40,714 bases of DNA from Burkholderiales bacterium (GCA_017880805.1 JADGRP010000247.1:1-40714); one strand, 5' to 3'; positions 16,074 through 25,485 are shown, numbered from the stretch's first letter. Notes: generated by a model not told the origin, from the letters alone. Translations and numbers: made by a program.

Positions 16074-17051
16074 GTGAAGGTGTGCGTCTTCGGTGCCGGC
16101 GCGATCGGCGGCTATCTTGGCGTGTGCCTGGCTCGATCGGGGGCTGACGTGAGCTTGGTCGCGCGCGGGCCTCATCTCGACGCCATACGCGCGGGTGGGC
16201 TGCGCTTGCAATGCGGCGGGGAGGAACATGTCGCGCATCTTCGGGCGACCGCAAATCCGGCCGAGCTCGGCGAGCAGGATTACTTGATCATCAGTCTCAA
16301 GGCGCATCAGATCGACGAGGCAGTCGATGCGATGGTCCCGCTGCTCGGACCGTCGACCAGCATCGTTACTTTGAGCAACGGCATACCTTATTGGTATTTC
16401 CATGGCGACAAGCGACTGTCCGGCGTTCGCTTCAGCTGTATCGATCCTGGCGGCAGGCAGTGGGACCGGCTGGGTCCGGAACGCGCCTTCGGCTGCGTCG
16501 TCTTTCCGGCGGCCGAGGTGGTCGCGCCCGGGGTCATCCGCCACGAGCACGGCCGCAAGTTTCCGATCGGCGAACCCGGAGGACAGAAAAGCGCGCGCGT
16601 GGAGCAACTGCACGAGGCGATGGTGGCGGGCGGGCTCGACGCGCCCATACGTGAAGATATTCGCGACGAGATCTGGCTAAAGCTATGCGGCAATCTGTGC
16701 TTCAACCCAATCAGCGCGCTGACTCTGGCGACGGTCGACATCATCGCCGCGGATCCGGGAACGCGCGCGATCTGTCGTGCAATGATGCTCGAGGCAAAGG
16801 CGATCGGCGACTTTCTGGGCTTACGCCTTCGCGTCGATATCGAGCGACGCATCGACGGCGCCGGCGCACTTGGGCCCCACAAGATGTCCATGTTGCAGGA
16901 CCTGGAGCGCGGCCGGTCGATGGAGGTCGAGCCGTTGGTGGGGGTGGTGCAGGAATTGGGTTTGTACACCGGTATCCCCACGCCGACGACCGACGTCGTG
17001 CTGGCGCTCATTCGGCAGCGAATGCGGCGCACGAGAGGGGAGCTGCATTGA
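16074..17051 (+). CDS. PanE/ApbA-family reductase, candidate oxalyl-CoA reductase
   Basis: This 325-residue NADP-dependent reductase is of the ketopantoate reductase family. It has a Rossmann start MKVCVFGAGAIGGYLG, the LKAHQ lysine K76, the central catalytic lysine K203 in EIWLKLCGNL, N211 and E284. True PanE makes pantoate, but in Methylobacterium extorquens a homologue, PanE2, is reported to reduce oxalyl-CoA to glyoxylate. Position here, divergent from oxlT-oxc-frc and followed by the regulator and formate dehydrogenase, makes that role more likely than pantothenate synthesis. The GTG at 16074 was chosen because AGGAGAG lies 5 bases upstream and it begins the Rossmann strand. Confidence 0.8.
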   Translation: MKVCVFGAGAIGGYLGVCLARSGADVSLVARGPHLDAIRAGGLRLQCGGEEHVAHLRATANPAELGEQDYLIISLKAHQIDEAVDAMVPLLGPSTSIVTLSNGIPYWYFHGDKRLSGVRFSCIDPGGRQWDRLGPERAFGCVVFPAAEVVAPGVIRHEHGRKFPIGEPGGQKSARVEQLHEAMVAGGLDAPIREDIRDEIWLKLCGNLCFNPISALTLATVDIIAADPGTRAICRAMMLEAKAIGDFLGLRLRVDIERRIDGAGALGPHKMSMLQDLERGRSMEVEPLVGVVQELGLYTGIPTPTTDVVLALIRQRMRRTRGELH

Positions 17052-17124
17052 CGACAGCTCTTGATTTGCGACGCGCATGCTCCGTGGCCTGGCATCCGAG
17101 CAGGCTGAAAAGGGAGACGCAGCC

Positions 17125-17847
17125 ATGACCCCTGCTACCGACGCGCCCGTTACGGCACCGCCGCTGCCGACGCTGGCGCTGCAGCCGCTCAATACCAACG
17201 TGAGCTTCCGCGACCAGGCGTACGCCGCGCTGAAGCAGGCGATCACGGACGCCGACATCTATGCGCATCGCGACGAGATACGCCTGGACGAGCGACAGTT
17301 GAGCCAGGCGCTCGGCGTGAGCCGCACGCCGATCCGCGAGGCGATGACGCTGCTCGAGCAGGAGGGATTTCTGCGCACGGTTCCGCGGCGCGGTGTCTTC
17401 ATCATCCGCAAGACCAAGAAGCAGATCGTGGAAATGATCGAGATGTGGGCAGCGCTCGAAAGCATGGCGGCGCGCCTTGCGACCATCAATGCCTCGGACG
17501 AGGACATCTTCGCGTTGCGCCACATGTTCGACGAGTTCCACAACGAGATGCCGGCCGAGCACATCGAGGAATACTCGGATGCGAACATCGCGTTTCATCA
17601 GGCGATCATCGGCCTCTCTGGCTCGCATCTGATGGGCAAGACGATCGAGAATCTTTTCATCCATGTCCGGGCGATACGAAGGATGACGATCTCGCAAAGC
17701 GACCGCGCGGCGCGCTCGATCGTCGATCATATGGCGATCATCGAGGCACTGGAAAAGCGCGATACCGAGCGCGCCGAGCGCCTGGTACGCCAGCACTCGC
17801 TCGACCTTGCCGCACACGTCGAAAAATCCTGTGACTTCCTCGACTGA
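17125..17847 (+). CDS. GntR-family transcriptional regulator, FCD (FadR) subfamily
   Basis: This 240-residue regulator has an N-terminal winged helix (about 28-95; recognition region QALGVSRTPIREAMTLLEQE) and a C-terminal all-helical FCD effector domain. The FCD metal-ligand set is visible: D152 and H158 in DANIAFHQAI, H202 in VDHMAII and H224 in RQHSLDL. Such proteins bind small organic acids and usually repress neighbouring catabolic genes; oxalate, oxalyl-CoA, glyoxylate or formate could be the signal here. The ATG at 17125 follows AAGGGAGACG; an upstream ATG at 17077 lacks a good site. It lies between the PanE-like gene and the formate dehydrogenase genes in the same direction. Confidence 0.88.
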   Translation: MTPATDAPVTAPPLPTLALQPLNTNVSFRDQAYAALKQAITDADIYAHRDEIRLDERQLSQALGVSRTPIREAMTLLEQEGFLRTVPRRGVFIIRKTKKQIVEMIEMWAALESMAARLATINASDEDIFALRHMFDEFHNEMPAEHIEEYSDANIAFHQAIIGLSGSHLMGKTIENLFIHVRAIRRMTISQSDRAARSIVDHMAIIEALEKRDTERAERLVRQHSLDLAAHVEKSCDFLD

Positions 17848-17898
17848 TCCAATGACCGTGAAGCGCCGCGATCGAACCCAGCCTGCTCGCGGTCGCGC

Positions 17899-19596
17899 AT
17901 GAGCGAGGTCTCGGTCGTCGATACATCGGCGCTCGGCCGCAAACGCGGCGTCCGCGGCCATCCGAAGGGGCGCCCGCTCGACGCGCAGGCTGTGACCGAG
18001 ATTCGCGCCCTGCTGGGCGACTCGTCACGCCGGCGCGATCTGCTGATCGAGTTTCTGCACCGTATCCAGGATCGCTACGGACATATTTCGGCGGCGCATA
18101 TCCTCGCGCTGGCCGAGGAGCTCAAGCTCGCGCGCACCGAGGTCTACGAAGTGGCCACCTTCTATCATCACTTCGACGTGGTGAAGGAGGGCGAGACGCC
18201 GCCACCGGCGCTGACGGTGCGGATTTGCGAAACCTTGTCCTGCCAGATGGCCGGCGCCGACGCATTGCTCCACGCCCTCGAGGGTGCGAGCGGTGCAGGC
18301 GTTCGGGTGATCGGCGCGCCATGCATCGGGCGCTGCGAGCACGCGCCGGCGGCAGTCGTAGGGCGCAATACCGTCGACGGCGCGACGTTGGAGAAGATTG
18401 CCGAGGCGATCGCGCTTAAGCGAACCGAACCGGAATTGCCGACGTATGTCGACTACGCCGCGTATCGCGCCGACGGCGGCTATCGGACGCTGCTCGCGTG
18501 TGCAAGTGGCGAGCGTCCGGTCGACGCCGTCATTGCCGCAATGGAGCACTCGGGCCTTCGGGGACTCGGCGGCGCGGGGTTCGCGGTAGGCCGCAAATGG
18601 AAAATCGTGCGCGCTGAGCCCGCGCCGCGGCTGATGGCGGTCAACATCGACGAGGGCGAGCCGGGCACGTTCAAGGATCGCTACTATCTGGAGCGCGATC
18701 CGCACCGCTTTGTCGAGGGCCTGCTGATCGCGGCGTGGGCTGTCGGCATCGACGAAATCTACGTCTATCTGCGCGACGAGTATGCCGCCTGCAGGGCAAT
18801 TCTCACGCGCGAGCTCGCGGCGCTGCAGGCCAATCCTCCGCAGCCGCTGCCGCGAATTCATCTGCGGCGCGGCGCCGGCGCGTATATCTGCGGAGAAGAG
18901 TCGGCGATGATCGAATCGATCGAAGGCAAGCGCGGGATGCCGCGACTGCGCCCGCCCTACGTCGCGCAGGTGGGGCTCTTCGGGCGTCCCACGCTCGAGC
19001 ACAATATGGAAACGCTTTACTGGGTCCGCGACATCCTGGAAAAGGGGGCCGAGTGGTTCGCGGGCCATGGACGCAACGGCCGCAAGGGCCTGCGCTCGTT
19101 TTCGGTCTCCGGACGCGTGACGAAACCCGGCGTGCATCTCGCGCCGGCGGGCATTACCGTGCGCGAGCTGATCGACGAGTTTTGCGGCGGCATGCTTCCG
19201 GGACACGAGCTCTATGGATACCTGCCGGGCGGCGCCTCGGGCGGAATTCTGCCGGCATCATTGGACCACGTTCCGCTCGACTTCGACACGCTGCAGCCGC
19301 ACGGATGCTTTATCGGATCCGCGGCGGTAATCATCCTTTCGCAGCACGATCGGGCACGCGACGCCGCGCTCAATCTGATGCGCTTTTTCGCCGATGAATC
19401 CTGCGGCCAATGCACGCCTTGCCGCGTCGGGACGCAAAAGGCGGTCGGGCTGCTCGCCAAGCCGAAGTGGGACACGGCGCTGTTGGCGGAGCTTTCCCAA
19501 GTCATGATCGACGCATCGATCTGCGGGCTCGGGCAGGCCGCGCCCAACCCGATCACGTGCGTGATCAAATATTTTCCCCAGGAACTGATCGAATGA
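17899..19596 (+). CDS. NAD-dependent formate dehydrogenase, beta subunit (NuoE-NuoF fusion)
   Basis: This 565-residue flavin subunit fuses a NuoE-like thioredoxin-fold domain (about 30-175) to a NuoF-like domain (about 185-560). The [2Fe-2S] cysteines are C110, C115, C142 and C146. The NADH/FMN segments are GLRGLGGAGFAVGRKW (219-234) and GAGAYICGEESAMIESIEG (325-343). The [4Fe-4S] cysteines are C502, C505, C508 and C542. It passes electrons from the alpha subunit to NAD+. The two-subunit layout resembles FDH1 of Methylobacterium extorquens rather than the four-gene fds type. It overlaps the alpha-subunit gene (ATGA). Confidence 0.9.
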   Translation: MSEVSVVDTSALGRKRGVRGHPKGRPLDAQAVTEIRALLGDSSRRRDLLIEFLHRIQDRYGHISAAHILALAEELKLARTEVYEVATFYHHFDVVKEGETPPPALTVRICETLSCQMAGADALLHALEGASGAGVRVIGAPCIGRCEHAPAAVVGRNTVDGATLEKIAEAIALKRTEPELPTYVDYAAYRADGGYRTLLACASGERPVDAVIAAMEHSGLRGLGGAGFAVGRKWKIVRAEPAPRLMAVNIDEGEPGTFKDRYYLERDPHRFVEGLLIAAWAVGIDEIYVYLRDEYAACRAILTRELAALQANPPQPLPRIHLRRGAGAYICGEESAMIESIEGKRGMPRLRPPYVAQVGLFGRPTLEHNMETLYWVRDILEKGAEWFAGHGRNGRKGLRSFSVSGRVTKPGVHLAPAGITVRELIDEFCGGMLPGHELYGYLPGGASGGILPASLDHVPLDFDTLQPHGCFIGSAAVIILSQHDRARDAALNLMRFFADESCGQCTPCRVGTQKAVGLLAKPKWDTALLAELSQVMIDASICGLGQAAPNPITCVIKYFPQELIE

Positions 19597-22406
19597 ACGC
19601 CCCGTATGAAAAAGCGCTCGATGTGCAGCGCACCGAGTTTCGCCTGAACGGTGTGGAGCTCAGCGCCGAGCCCGGCGAGACCATCATCCAGACGGCGAAG
19701 CGCCACGGCGTCGATATCCCGCACCTTTGCTACAAGGAAGGCATGCGCGCCGACGGCAATTGCCGCGCGTGCATGGTCGAGATCAAGGGCGAGCGCGTGC
19801 TGGCGCCGTCGTGCTGCCGCGCGCCCACGAAGGGGATGGAAGTCTCGAGCGAGAGCCCGCGCGCGGTGCATTCGCAGAAGCTGGTCATCGAAATGCTGGC
19901 CGCGGACGTGCCGCAAAGGGTTTACAAGCTCGACTCGGAGCTGGACCATTGGAAGCGATGGCTCGACATCGGCGTGCCGCGATTCGAGGCGCGTGTGCAG
20001 CCGCCGGCCGACCTTTCGCACCCGGCGATGGCGGTCAATCTCGACGCCTGCATCCAGTGCACGCGGTGCGTGCGCGCGTGTCGCGAAGAACAGGTCAACG
20101 ACGTGATCGGCTACGCCTTTCGCGGCGCGAGCTCGCAGATCGTGTTCGATCTTGCCGACCCGATGGGTGCATCGACCTGCGTCGCGTGCGGCGAATGTGT
20201 GCAGGCCTGTCCCACCGGAGCGCTCGCGCCGGCGCACGACGCCTATCTCGTCCCGGTGGACAAGATCGTCGCGTCGGTGTGTCCGTATTGCGGTGTCGGC
20301 TGTCAGCTCACCTATCACGTCGCCGACAATCACATCGTTCGCGTAGAAGGACGCGACGGCATTGCCAATCACGAGCGCCTTTGCGTCAAGGGGCGATTCG
20401 GCTTCGACTACGTTCACCACAAGCAGCGGCTGACCAAGCCGCTTATCCGCAAGCCGGGGATGCCCAAATCCGCCGATTTCGTGATGGACCCCGCCGATAC
20501 GCTGTCGGTGTTTCGCGAAGCGAGCTGGGAAGAGGCGCTCGCGCTGGCCGGCGGCGCGCTGCGCGGCATTCGCGATACGCGCGGGCCGCGGGCGCTGGCA
20601 GGATTCGGATCGGCGAAGGGGTCTAACGAGGAAGCGTACCTGTTTCAGAAGCTCGTCCGAACCGGTTTCGGCTCGAACAATGTCGATCATTGCACGCGGC
20701 TCTGCCACGCATCCAGCGTCGCGGCGCTGCTTGAAGGCATCGGCTCGGGTGCGGTATCGAATCCGGTCATGGACGTCATGCTCGCCGAGGTGGTGCTCCT
20801 CATCGGCGCCAATCCGGTGGTGAACCATCCGGTCGCGGCAACTTGGATGAAAAACGCCGTCAAACAGGGTACGAAGCTCATTCTCGCCGACCCGCGGCGC
20901 TCCGAGCTCGCGCGACACGCCACGCACTACTTGCAGTTCAAGCCGGATACCGACGTCGCGCTGCTGAACGCGATCATGCACACGATTATCGAAGAGGGCT
21001 GGGTCCAGGAAAATTTTGTTGCGGACCGCACCAATGGTTTCGAGGCGCTCAAGGCCAACGTCGCGGGTTACAGTCCGGAGGCAATGGCGCCGTTGTGCGG
21101 CGTTCCCGCGCAGATCATTCGCGAGGTGGCGCGGCTCTACGCCACGTCGCGCGGGTCGATGATCCTGTGGGGCATGGGGATTTCACAGCATATCCACGGA
21201 ACCGATAACGCACGCTGCCTGATCGCGATGGCGATGATGACCGGCCAGATCGGCCGGCCGGGGACCGGACTGCACCCGCTGCGCGGACAGAACAACGTCC
21301 AGGGTGCCAGCGACGTCGGCCTCATCCCGATGATGTTTCCCGACTATATGCGGGTCGACAACCAGGACGGGCGCGCGCGCTTCGAAGCGGAATGGGGCAT
21401 CAAGCTCGATCCGACGCCCGGACTCACCGTCGTGGAAATCATGAACGCGGTGCACGCCGGTGAAATTCACGGCATGTACATCATGGGCGAAAACCCCGCG
21501 ATGTCCGATCCCGACGTCAATCATGCGCGCCAGGCATTGTCGGAGCTGGAAATGCTGGTGGTGCAGGATATCTTCCTGACCGAAACCGGTTATCTCGCCG
21601 ACGTCATCCTGCCGGCGTCCGCGTTCCCGGAAAAAACCGGCACCTTCACCAACACCGATCGTGCGGTGCAACTCGGCCGTCAGGCGCTCGAGCCGCCGGG
21701 CGAGGCGCGGCAGGATCTGTGGATCATCAACGCCATGGGCAGGCAGCTCGGGCTCGATTGGCACTACGAGCATCCGAGCCAGGTGTTCGAGGAAATGCGC
21801 AGGACCATGCCGTCGATTGCGGGCATCACCTGGTCCCGTCTGGAACAGGAATCCGCCGTGACTTATCCGTGCGAAAAGGAAGGCGATCCCGGTGAGCGCG
21901 TGGTATTCACCGAACAATTTCCAACCAAGACGGGAACCGGTCGATTCGTTGCCGCGCAGATCATTCCCGCCGCGGAGCGGCCCGATACGGAATATCCTTT
22001 TGTGCTGATCACCGGCCGGCAGCTCGAGCATTGGCACACCGGCAGCATGACGCGGCGCACCGAGGTTCTGGACAGCATCGAGCCGGCGCCGGTGGCATCG
22101 ATCAATCCTGATGATCTTCGGGCCTTGGGCATTGCGGCGGCGGGCGTCGTTACGGTGGCCTCGAGACGCGGCAGCGTCACGCTCTTTGCGCGTGCGGATG
22201 ACGGCACACCGAGAGGGGCGGTGTTCATCCCGTTCTGCTACTACGAAGCCGCAGCGAATCTGCTGACCAACCCCGCGCTCGATCCCTTTGGCAAGATTCC
22301 GGAGTTCAAGTATTGCGCGGTAAAGGTCACCGCCGGCGGGACCGTGGACCCGGGCCAAGGCTACAACGACACGGCGCGGGGCGAAATGGCGAGTCCTGCC
22401 GCCTGA
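19593..22406 (+). CDS. NAD-dependent formate dehydrogenase, catalytic alpha subunit
   Basis: This 937-residue molybdopterin (Mo or W) enzyme oxidises formate to CO2. Layout: N-terminal [2Fe-2S] domain (C46, C57, C60, C74), two [4Fe-4S] sets (C153/156/159/163 and C196/199/202/206), the [4Fe-4S] of the pterin domain (C230, C233, C237, C264), then the catalytic domain with the metal ligand C371 followed by H372 in DHCTRLCHAS, and a C-terminal MopB domain. It is a Cys, not selenocysteine, enzyme. The His-Cys3 cluster motif of NuoG is not seen between the first two Fe-S regions. The ATG at 19593 overlaps the beta-subunit stop. No fdhD or cofactor genes follow. Confidence 0.92.
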   Translation: MNAPYEKALDVQRTEFRLNGVELSAEPGETIIQTAKRHGVDIPHLCYKEGMRADGNCRACMVEIKGERVLAPSCCRAPTKGMEVSSESPRAVHSQKLVIEMLAADVPQRVYKLDSELDHWKRWLDIGVPRFEARVQPPADLSHPAMAVNLDACIQCTRCVRACREEQVNDVIGYAFRGASSQIVFDLADPMGASTCVACGECVQACPTGALAPAHDAYLVPVDKIVASVCPYCGVGCQLTYHVADNHIVRVEGRDGIANHERLCVKGRFGFDYVHHKQRLTKPLIRKPGMPKSADFVMDPADTLSVFREASWEEALALAGGALRGIRDTRGPRALAGFGSAKGSNEEAYLFQKLVRTGFGSNNVDHCTRLCHASSVAALLEGIGSGAVSNPVMDVMLAEVVLLIGANPVVNHPVAATWMKNAVKQGTKLILADPRRSELARHATHYLQFKPDTDVALLNAIMHTIIEEGWVQENFVADRTNGFEALKANVAGYSPEAMAPLCGVPAQIIREVARLYATSRGSMILWGMGISQHIHGTDNARCLIAMAMMTGQIGRPGTGLHPLRGQNNVQGASDVGLIPMMFPDYMRVDNQDGRARFEAEWGIKLDPTPGLTVVEIMNAVHAGEIHGMYIMGENPAMSDPDVNHARQALSELEMLVVQDIFLTETGYLADVILPASAFPEKTGTFTNTDRAVQLGRQALEPPGEARQDLWIINAMGRQLGLDWHYEHPSQVFEEMRRTMPSIAGITWSRLEQESAVTYPCEKEGDPGERVVFTEQFPTKTGTGRFVAAQIIPAAERPDTEYPFVLITGRQLEHWHTGSMTRRTEVLDSIEPAPVASINPDDLRALGIAAAGVVTVASRRGSVTLFARADDGTPRGAVFIPFCYYEAAANLLTNPALDPFGKIPEFKYCAVKVTAGGTVDPGQGYNDTARGEMASPAA

Positions 22407-22525
22407 GTCGATTTAACGGGCTGGGCAGGGTTAGAATAGCCCACCGTTTCTTGCGGTCACAATAATTTTCCGACGGACCGGGCAGCATGCTCCGCGTCCG
22501 ATCGACAAACTTGGAGGAGGAACCA

Positions 22526-23527
22526 ATGAGCAAGTTCAAGCACACCGGCACGCTTGCCGCGCTGATGGCCGCGCTGCTGGCAGGCTCCGTCGCAGCCGCG
22601 CCCGTGGTCATGCGGGCCTCGCATCAGTTTCCCGGCGGCAAGGGCGACGTGCGCGACGACATGGTGCAGATGATCGCCCGCGAGGCCAAGGCTGCGAACG
22701 TCGATCTCGACATCCAGGTCTACCCCGGCGCTTCGCTGTTCAAGGCGGAGCAGCAGTGGAACGCGCTGGTCAACGGGCAGCTCGACATCACGCTCTTCCC
22801 GCTCGATTACGCGAGCGGCCAGGTGCGCGCTTTCAGCGCAACGTTGATGCCCGGTCTGGTGCGCAGCTACGATCGCGCCAAGCGGCTCAACGACTCGCAG
22901 TTCATGAAGGACATCCACGCGCACATCGAACAGGCTGGCGCGATCGTGCTGTCGGATGCCTGGTTCGGCGGCGGAATGGTGTCCAAGCGCGGCTGCATCC
23001 TCGAGCCCAATGACGTCAAGGGGTTGAAGTTTCGCGCCGCGGGTCCGACCTTCGCGCAGATGTGGCAGTCAGCCGGCGCGTCGATCGTGTCGATTCCATC
23101 GAACGAGATCTACAACGCGTTTCAGACCGGTGTGGCCGAGGGAACCGACACCAGTATGGGCAGCTTCCTGTCCTTCCGTCTCTACGAGCAGGCGAAATGC
23201 CTGACCGTGCCCGGCACCAATGCGCTGTGGATGATGTACGAGCCGCTGCTGATGTCGAAAAAGAGCTTCGACAAGCTCGACAAGAAGCAGCAGGACGCGC
23301 TCATCCAGGCCGGCAAGAAAGCGCAGAAGTACTACGAGGACAAGGCCGAGTCGGTCGACGCGGCGACGATCCAGGCCTACAAGGATCACGGCGTCGAGGT
23401 CAAGAGCCTGACCGACGCGCAGTACAACCAGTGGATCGAGATCGCGAAGAAGAGCTCCTACGCGGAGTTCGCCAAGGACGTGCCCGACGGCAAGAAGCTG
23501 ATCGACGAAGCGTTGAGCGTCAAGTAA
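22526..23527 (+). CDS. TRAP transporter solute-binding protein, DctP family
   Basis: This 333-residue periplasmic protein has a signal peptide ending near AGSVAAA (about 19-25) and then RASHQFPGGKGDVRDD. The carboxylate-binding arginine expected in DctP proteins is R170 in VKGLKFRAAG, followed by SIPSNEIYNAFQTGVAEGTD, the standard pattern. It captures an organic acid for the DctQM permease. The ATG at 22526 follows the strong site GGAGGAGG. About 120 bases separate it from the formate dehydrogenase genes, so it may share their transcript. The substrate is unknown; a C1-C3 acid linked to oxalate or formate use is an inference from position. Confidence 0.88.
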   Translation: MSKFKHTGTLAALMAALLAGSVAAAPVVMRASHQFPGGKGDVRDDMVQMIAREAKAANVDLDIQVYPGASLFKAEQQWNALVNGQLDITLFPLDYASGQVRAFSATLMPGLVRSYDRAKRLNDSQFMKDIHAHIEQAGAIVLSDAWFGGGMVSKRGCILEPNDVKGLKFRAAGPTFAQMWQSAGASIVSIPSNEIYNAFQTGVAEGTDTSMGSFLSFRLYEQAKCLTVPGTNALWMMYEPLLMSKKSFDKLDKKQQDALIQAGKKAQKYYEDKAESVDAATIQAYKDHGVEVKSLTDAQYNQWIEIAKKSSYAEFAKDVPDGKKLIDEALSVK

Positions 23528-23615
23528 ACGCTTTGAGCCCCGATTGTCGGTGGACGGCATGCGTCGTTCGCCGATTTCCCTGTCGAACTGACAACCGGCT
23601 CAGCTAGAGCGGCAC

Positions 23616-24134
23616 ATGGATCAATTCGTCCGCGCCGTCAGGCTGATCTCGCGGCTTTGCGGCTATATTGCCGCGGCGCTCATCGCCGTCAGCGTCGTCA
23701 TCGTCTGCGAAATGGTGTTCGTGCGCTTCGTGCTAAACGAGAACACCATCTGGCAAACCGACTTTGTCACCTATAGCCTGGTCGCGGCGACTTTCATCGG
23801 CAGTCCCTTTGTTCTGATGATGCGCGGGCACGTGAACGTCGACGTGCTGCCGCTCTACCTCGGCCAGCGCAAGCGCTGGTGGCTGGCGCTGATCTCGACG
23901 CTGCTGGCCATGGCGTTCTGCGTGACGATGGCGGTGCTCACCTGGCAGTACTGGCTGGAGGCGTGGAACCAGCGTTGGCTCTCGAACACCATGTGGCGGG
24001 TGAGGCTGTGGATTCCGTATGCGTCGATGCCGATAGGCCTGGCGATCCTCACCTTGCAATATGTCGTCGAGCTGTTCTGTCTGACCACCGGCCGTGAACC
24101 GCCCTTCGGTATCGCCAAGGGACGTCGAGCATGA
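23616..24134 (+). CDS. TRAP transporter small permease, DctQ family
   Basis: This 172-residue membrane protein has four hydrophobic helices, as expected for DctQ: a first helix through GYIAAALIAVSVVIVCEMVF, NTIWQTDFVTYSLVAATFIG in the second, then MRGHVNVDVLP, and a last helix before the Arg-rich end. It pairs with the large permease. The gene ends in an ATGA overlap with dctM. Its ATG is 88 bases after the binding-protein stop. Confidence 0.88.
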   Translation: MDQFVRAVRLISRLCGYIAAALIAVSVVIVCEMVFVRFVLNENTIWQTDFVTYSLVAATFIGSPFVLMMRGHVNVDVLPLYLGQRKRWWLALISTLLAMAFCVTMAVLTWQYWLEAWNQRWLSNTMWRVRLWIPYASMPIGLAILTLQYVVELFCLTTGREPPFGIAKGRRA

Positions 24135-25447
24135 GCCCGGCAACACAAGGCGCGATCGTCCTTGTCGTCACGCTGATCGTGCTGCTTTCAGGCACGCCGG
24201 TCGCTTTCGGTCTTGGAGCGCTTTCCATCGTCTTCATTGTCATCTTTCAGGGCTTCGGTGCGCTGCACGTCGTTGCGGAGACCTTCTTTGCCGGATTGAA
24301 CGACTTCACGCTGGTTTCCATCCCGATGTTCGTGATGATGGGCGCCGCGATCGGCTCCTCGCCCGCCGGCAAGGATCTCTACGAAGCGCTCGACCGCTGG
24401 CTATACCGCCTTCCGGGCGGCTTGGTGATCTCGAACCTGGGTGCGTGCGCGCTGTTCGCGGCGCTTACCGGATCGTCGCCCGCGTGCTGTGCTGCCATCG
24501 GCAAGATGGGCATTCCGGAAATGCGAAAGCGCGGCTATCCCGACGATATCGCGACCGGGTCGATCTGCGCCGGCGGCACGCTCGGCATTCTGATTCCACC
24601 GTCGATCACCTTCATTCTGTACGGCATCGCCACCGAGACCTCGATCGGGCGCCTGTTCCTTGCCGGCGTATTACCTGGCGTGATGCTCACGCTGCTGTTC
24701 ATGCTGTGGACGCTGTTCATCATCTGGAAAAGAGGCTTCCGCTCGCACGCTGTCGATTTCCGTTACACCTGGAAGCAGAAGTTCCAGTCGATTCCAAAAA
24801 TCGCGCCATTCCTCGTCATCATCGGCGGCGTCATGTACGCACTTTATGGCGGAGTTGCAACACCGTCCGAGGCGGCGGGGGTAGGCGCCGCCATGTGCGT
24901 GCTGCTCGCAATGCTGATCTACCGCATGTGGGCGCCTGCGAAGTGGTGGGCCATCCTGCGCGACACGACAAGAGAGTCGGTGATGATCCTGACGATCATT
25001 GCCGCCGCCGTTTTGTTCGGCTACATGCTGACTTCGCTGTACCTCACCCAGACGCTGGCTCAGGCAATTGCCGAGATGCACGTCAATCGCTGGGTGCTCA
25101 TGGGAATGATCAACGTGTTCCTGCTCGTCTGCGGTTTCTTCATTCCGCCGGCGGCAATCATCCTCATGACCGCGCCGATTCTCTATCCCATCATCAAGGC
25201 TGCCGGCTTCGATCCCGTTTGGTTCGGCGTGATTCTCACCATCAACATGGAGATCGGGCTGATCCATCCTCCCGTCGGGCTCAACATATACATCGTCAGC
25301 TCGATCGCGCCGGATGTGCCGGTCACGCGCATCATGTGGGGCACCATTCCCTACGTGCTCTGCATGATGCTTCAGATCGTGATCCTGTGCGTTTTTCCGG
25401 AAATCGCCACCTGGCTTCCCGATCACATGATGGGTATATCGCACTGA
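24131..25447 (+). CDS. TRAP transporter large permease, DctM family
   Basis: This 438-residue protein with about 12 hydrophobic helices is the sodium-coupled channel subunit of a TRAP transporter. Family segments include FVMMGAAIGSSPAGKDLYEA, ALTGSSPACCAAIGKMGIPE, GSICAGGTLGILIPPSITFI and, in the second half, NMEIGLIHPPVGLNIYIVS. It overlaps dctQ by ATGA. Its stop codon lies inside a 14-base tandem duplication (25441-25468). It converges with the glycerate kinase gene. Confidence 0.92.
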   Translation: MSPATQGAIVLVVTLIVLLSGTPVAFGLGALSIVFIVIFQGFGALHVVAETFFAGLNDFTLVSIPMFVMMGAAIGSSPAGKDLYEALDRWLYRLPGGLVISNLGACALFAALTGSSPACCAAIGKMGIPEMRKRGYPDDIATGSICAGGTLGILIPPSITFILYGIATETSIGRLFLAGVLPGVMLTLLFMLWTLFIIWKRGFRSHAVDFRYTWKQKFQSIPKIAPFLVIIGGVMYALYGGVATPSEAAGVGAAMCVLLAMLIYRMWAPAKWWAILRDTTRESVMILTIIAAAVLFGYMLTSLYLTQTLAQAIAEMHVNRWVLMGMINVFLLVCGFFIPPAAIILMTAPILYPIIKAAGFDPVWFGVILTINMEIGLIHPPVGLNIYIVSSIAPDVPVTRIMWGTIPYVLCMMLQIVILCVFPEIATWLPDHMMGISH

Positions 25448-25468
25448 AGACACTGCACTGAAGACACG
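25441..25468. repeat. 14-bp tandem duplication across the dctM stop codon
   Basis: GCACTGAAGACACT (25441-25454) is followed at once by GCACTGAAGACACG (25455-25468), 13 of 14 identical. The first unit contains the dctM stop TGA at 25445-25447; the second lies in the gap before the convergent gene. Confidence 0.8.
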
Positions 25469-25485
25469 GGACTCATTGCTCGTAA

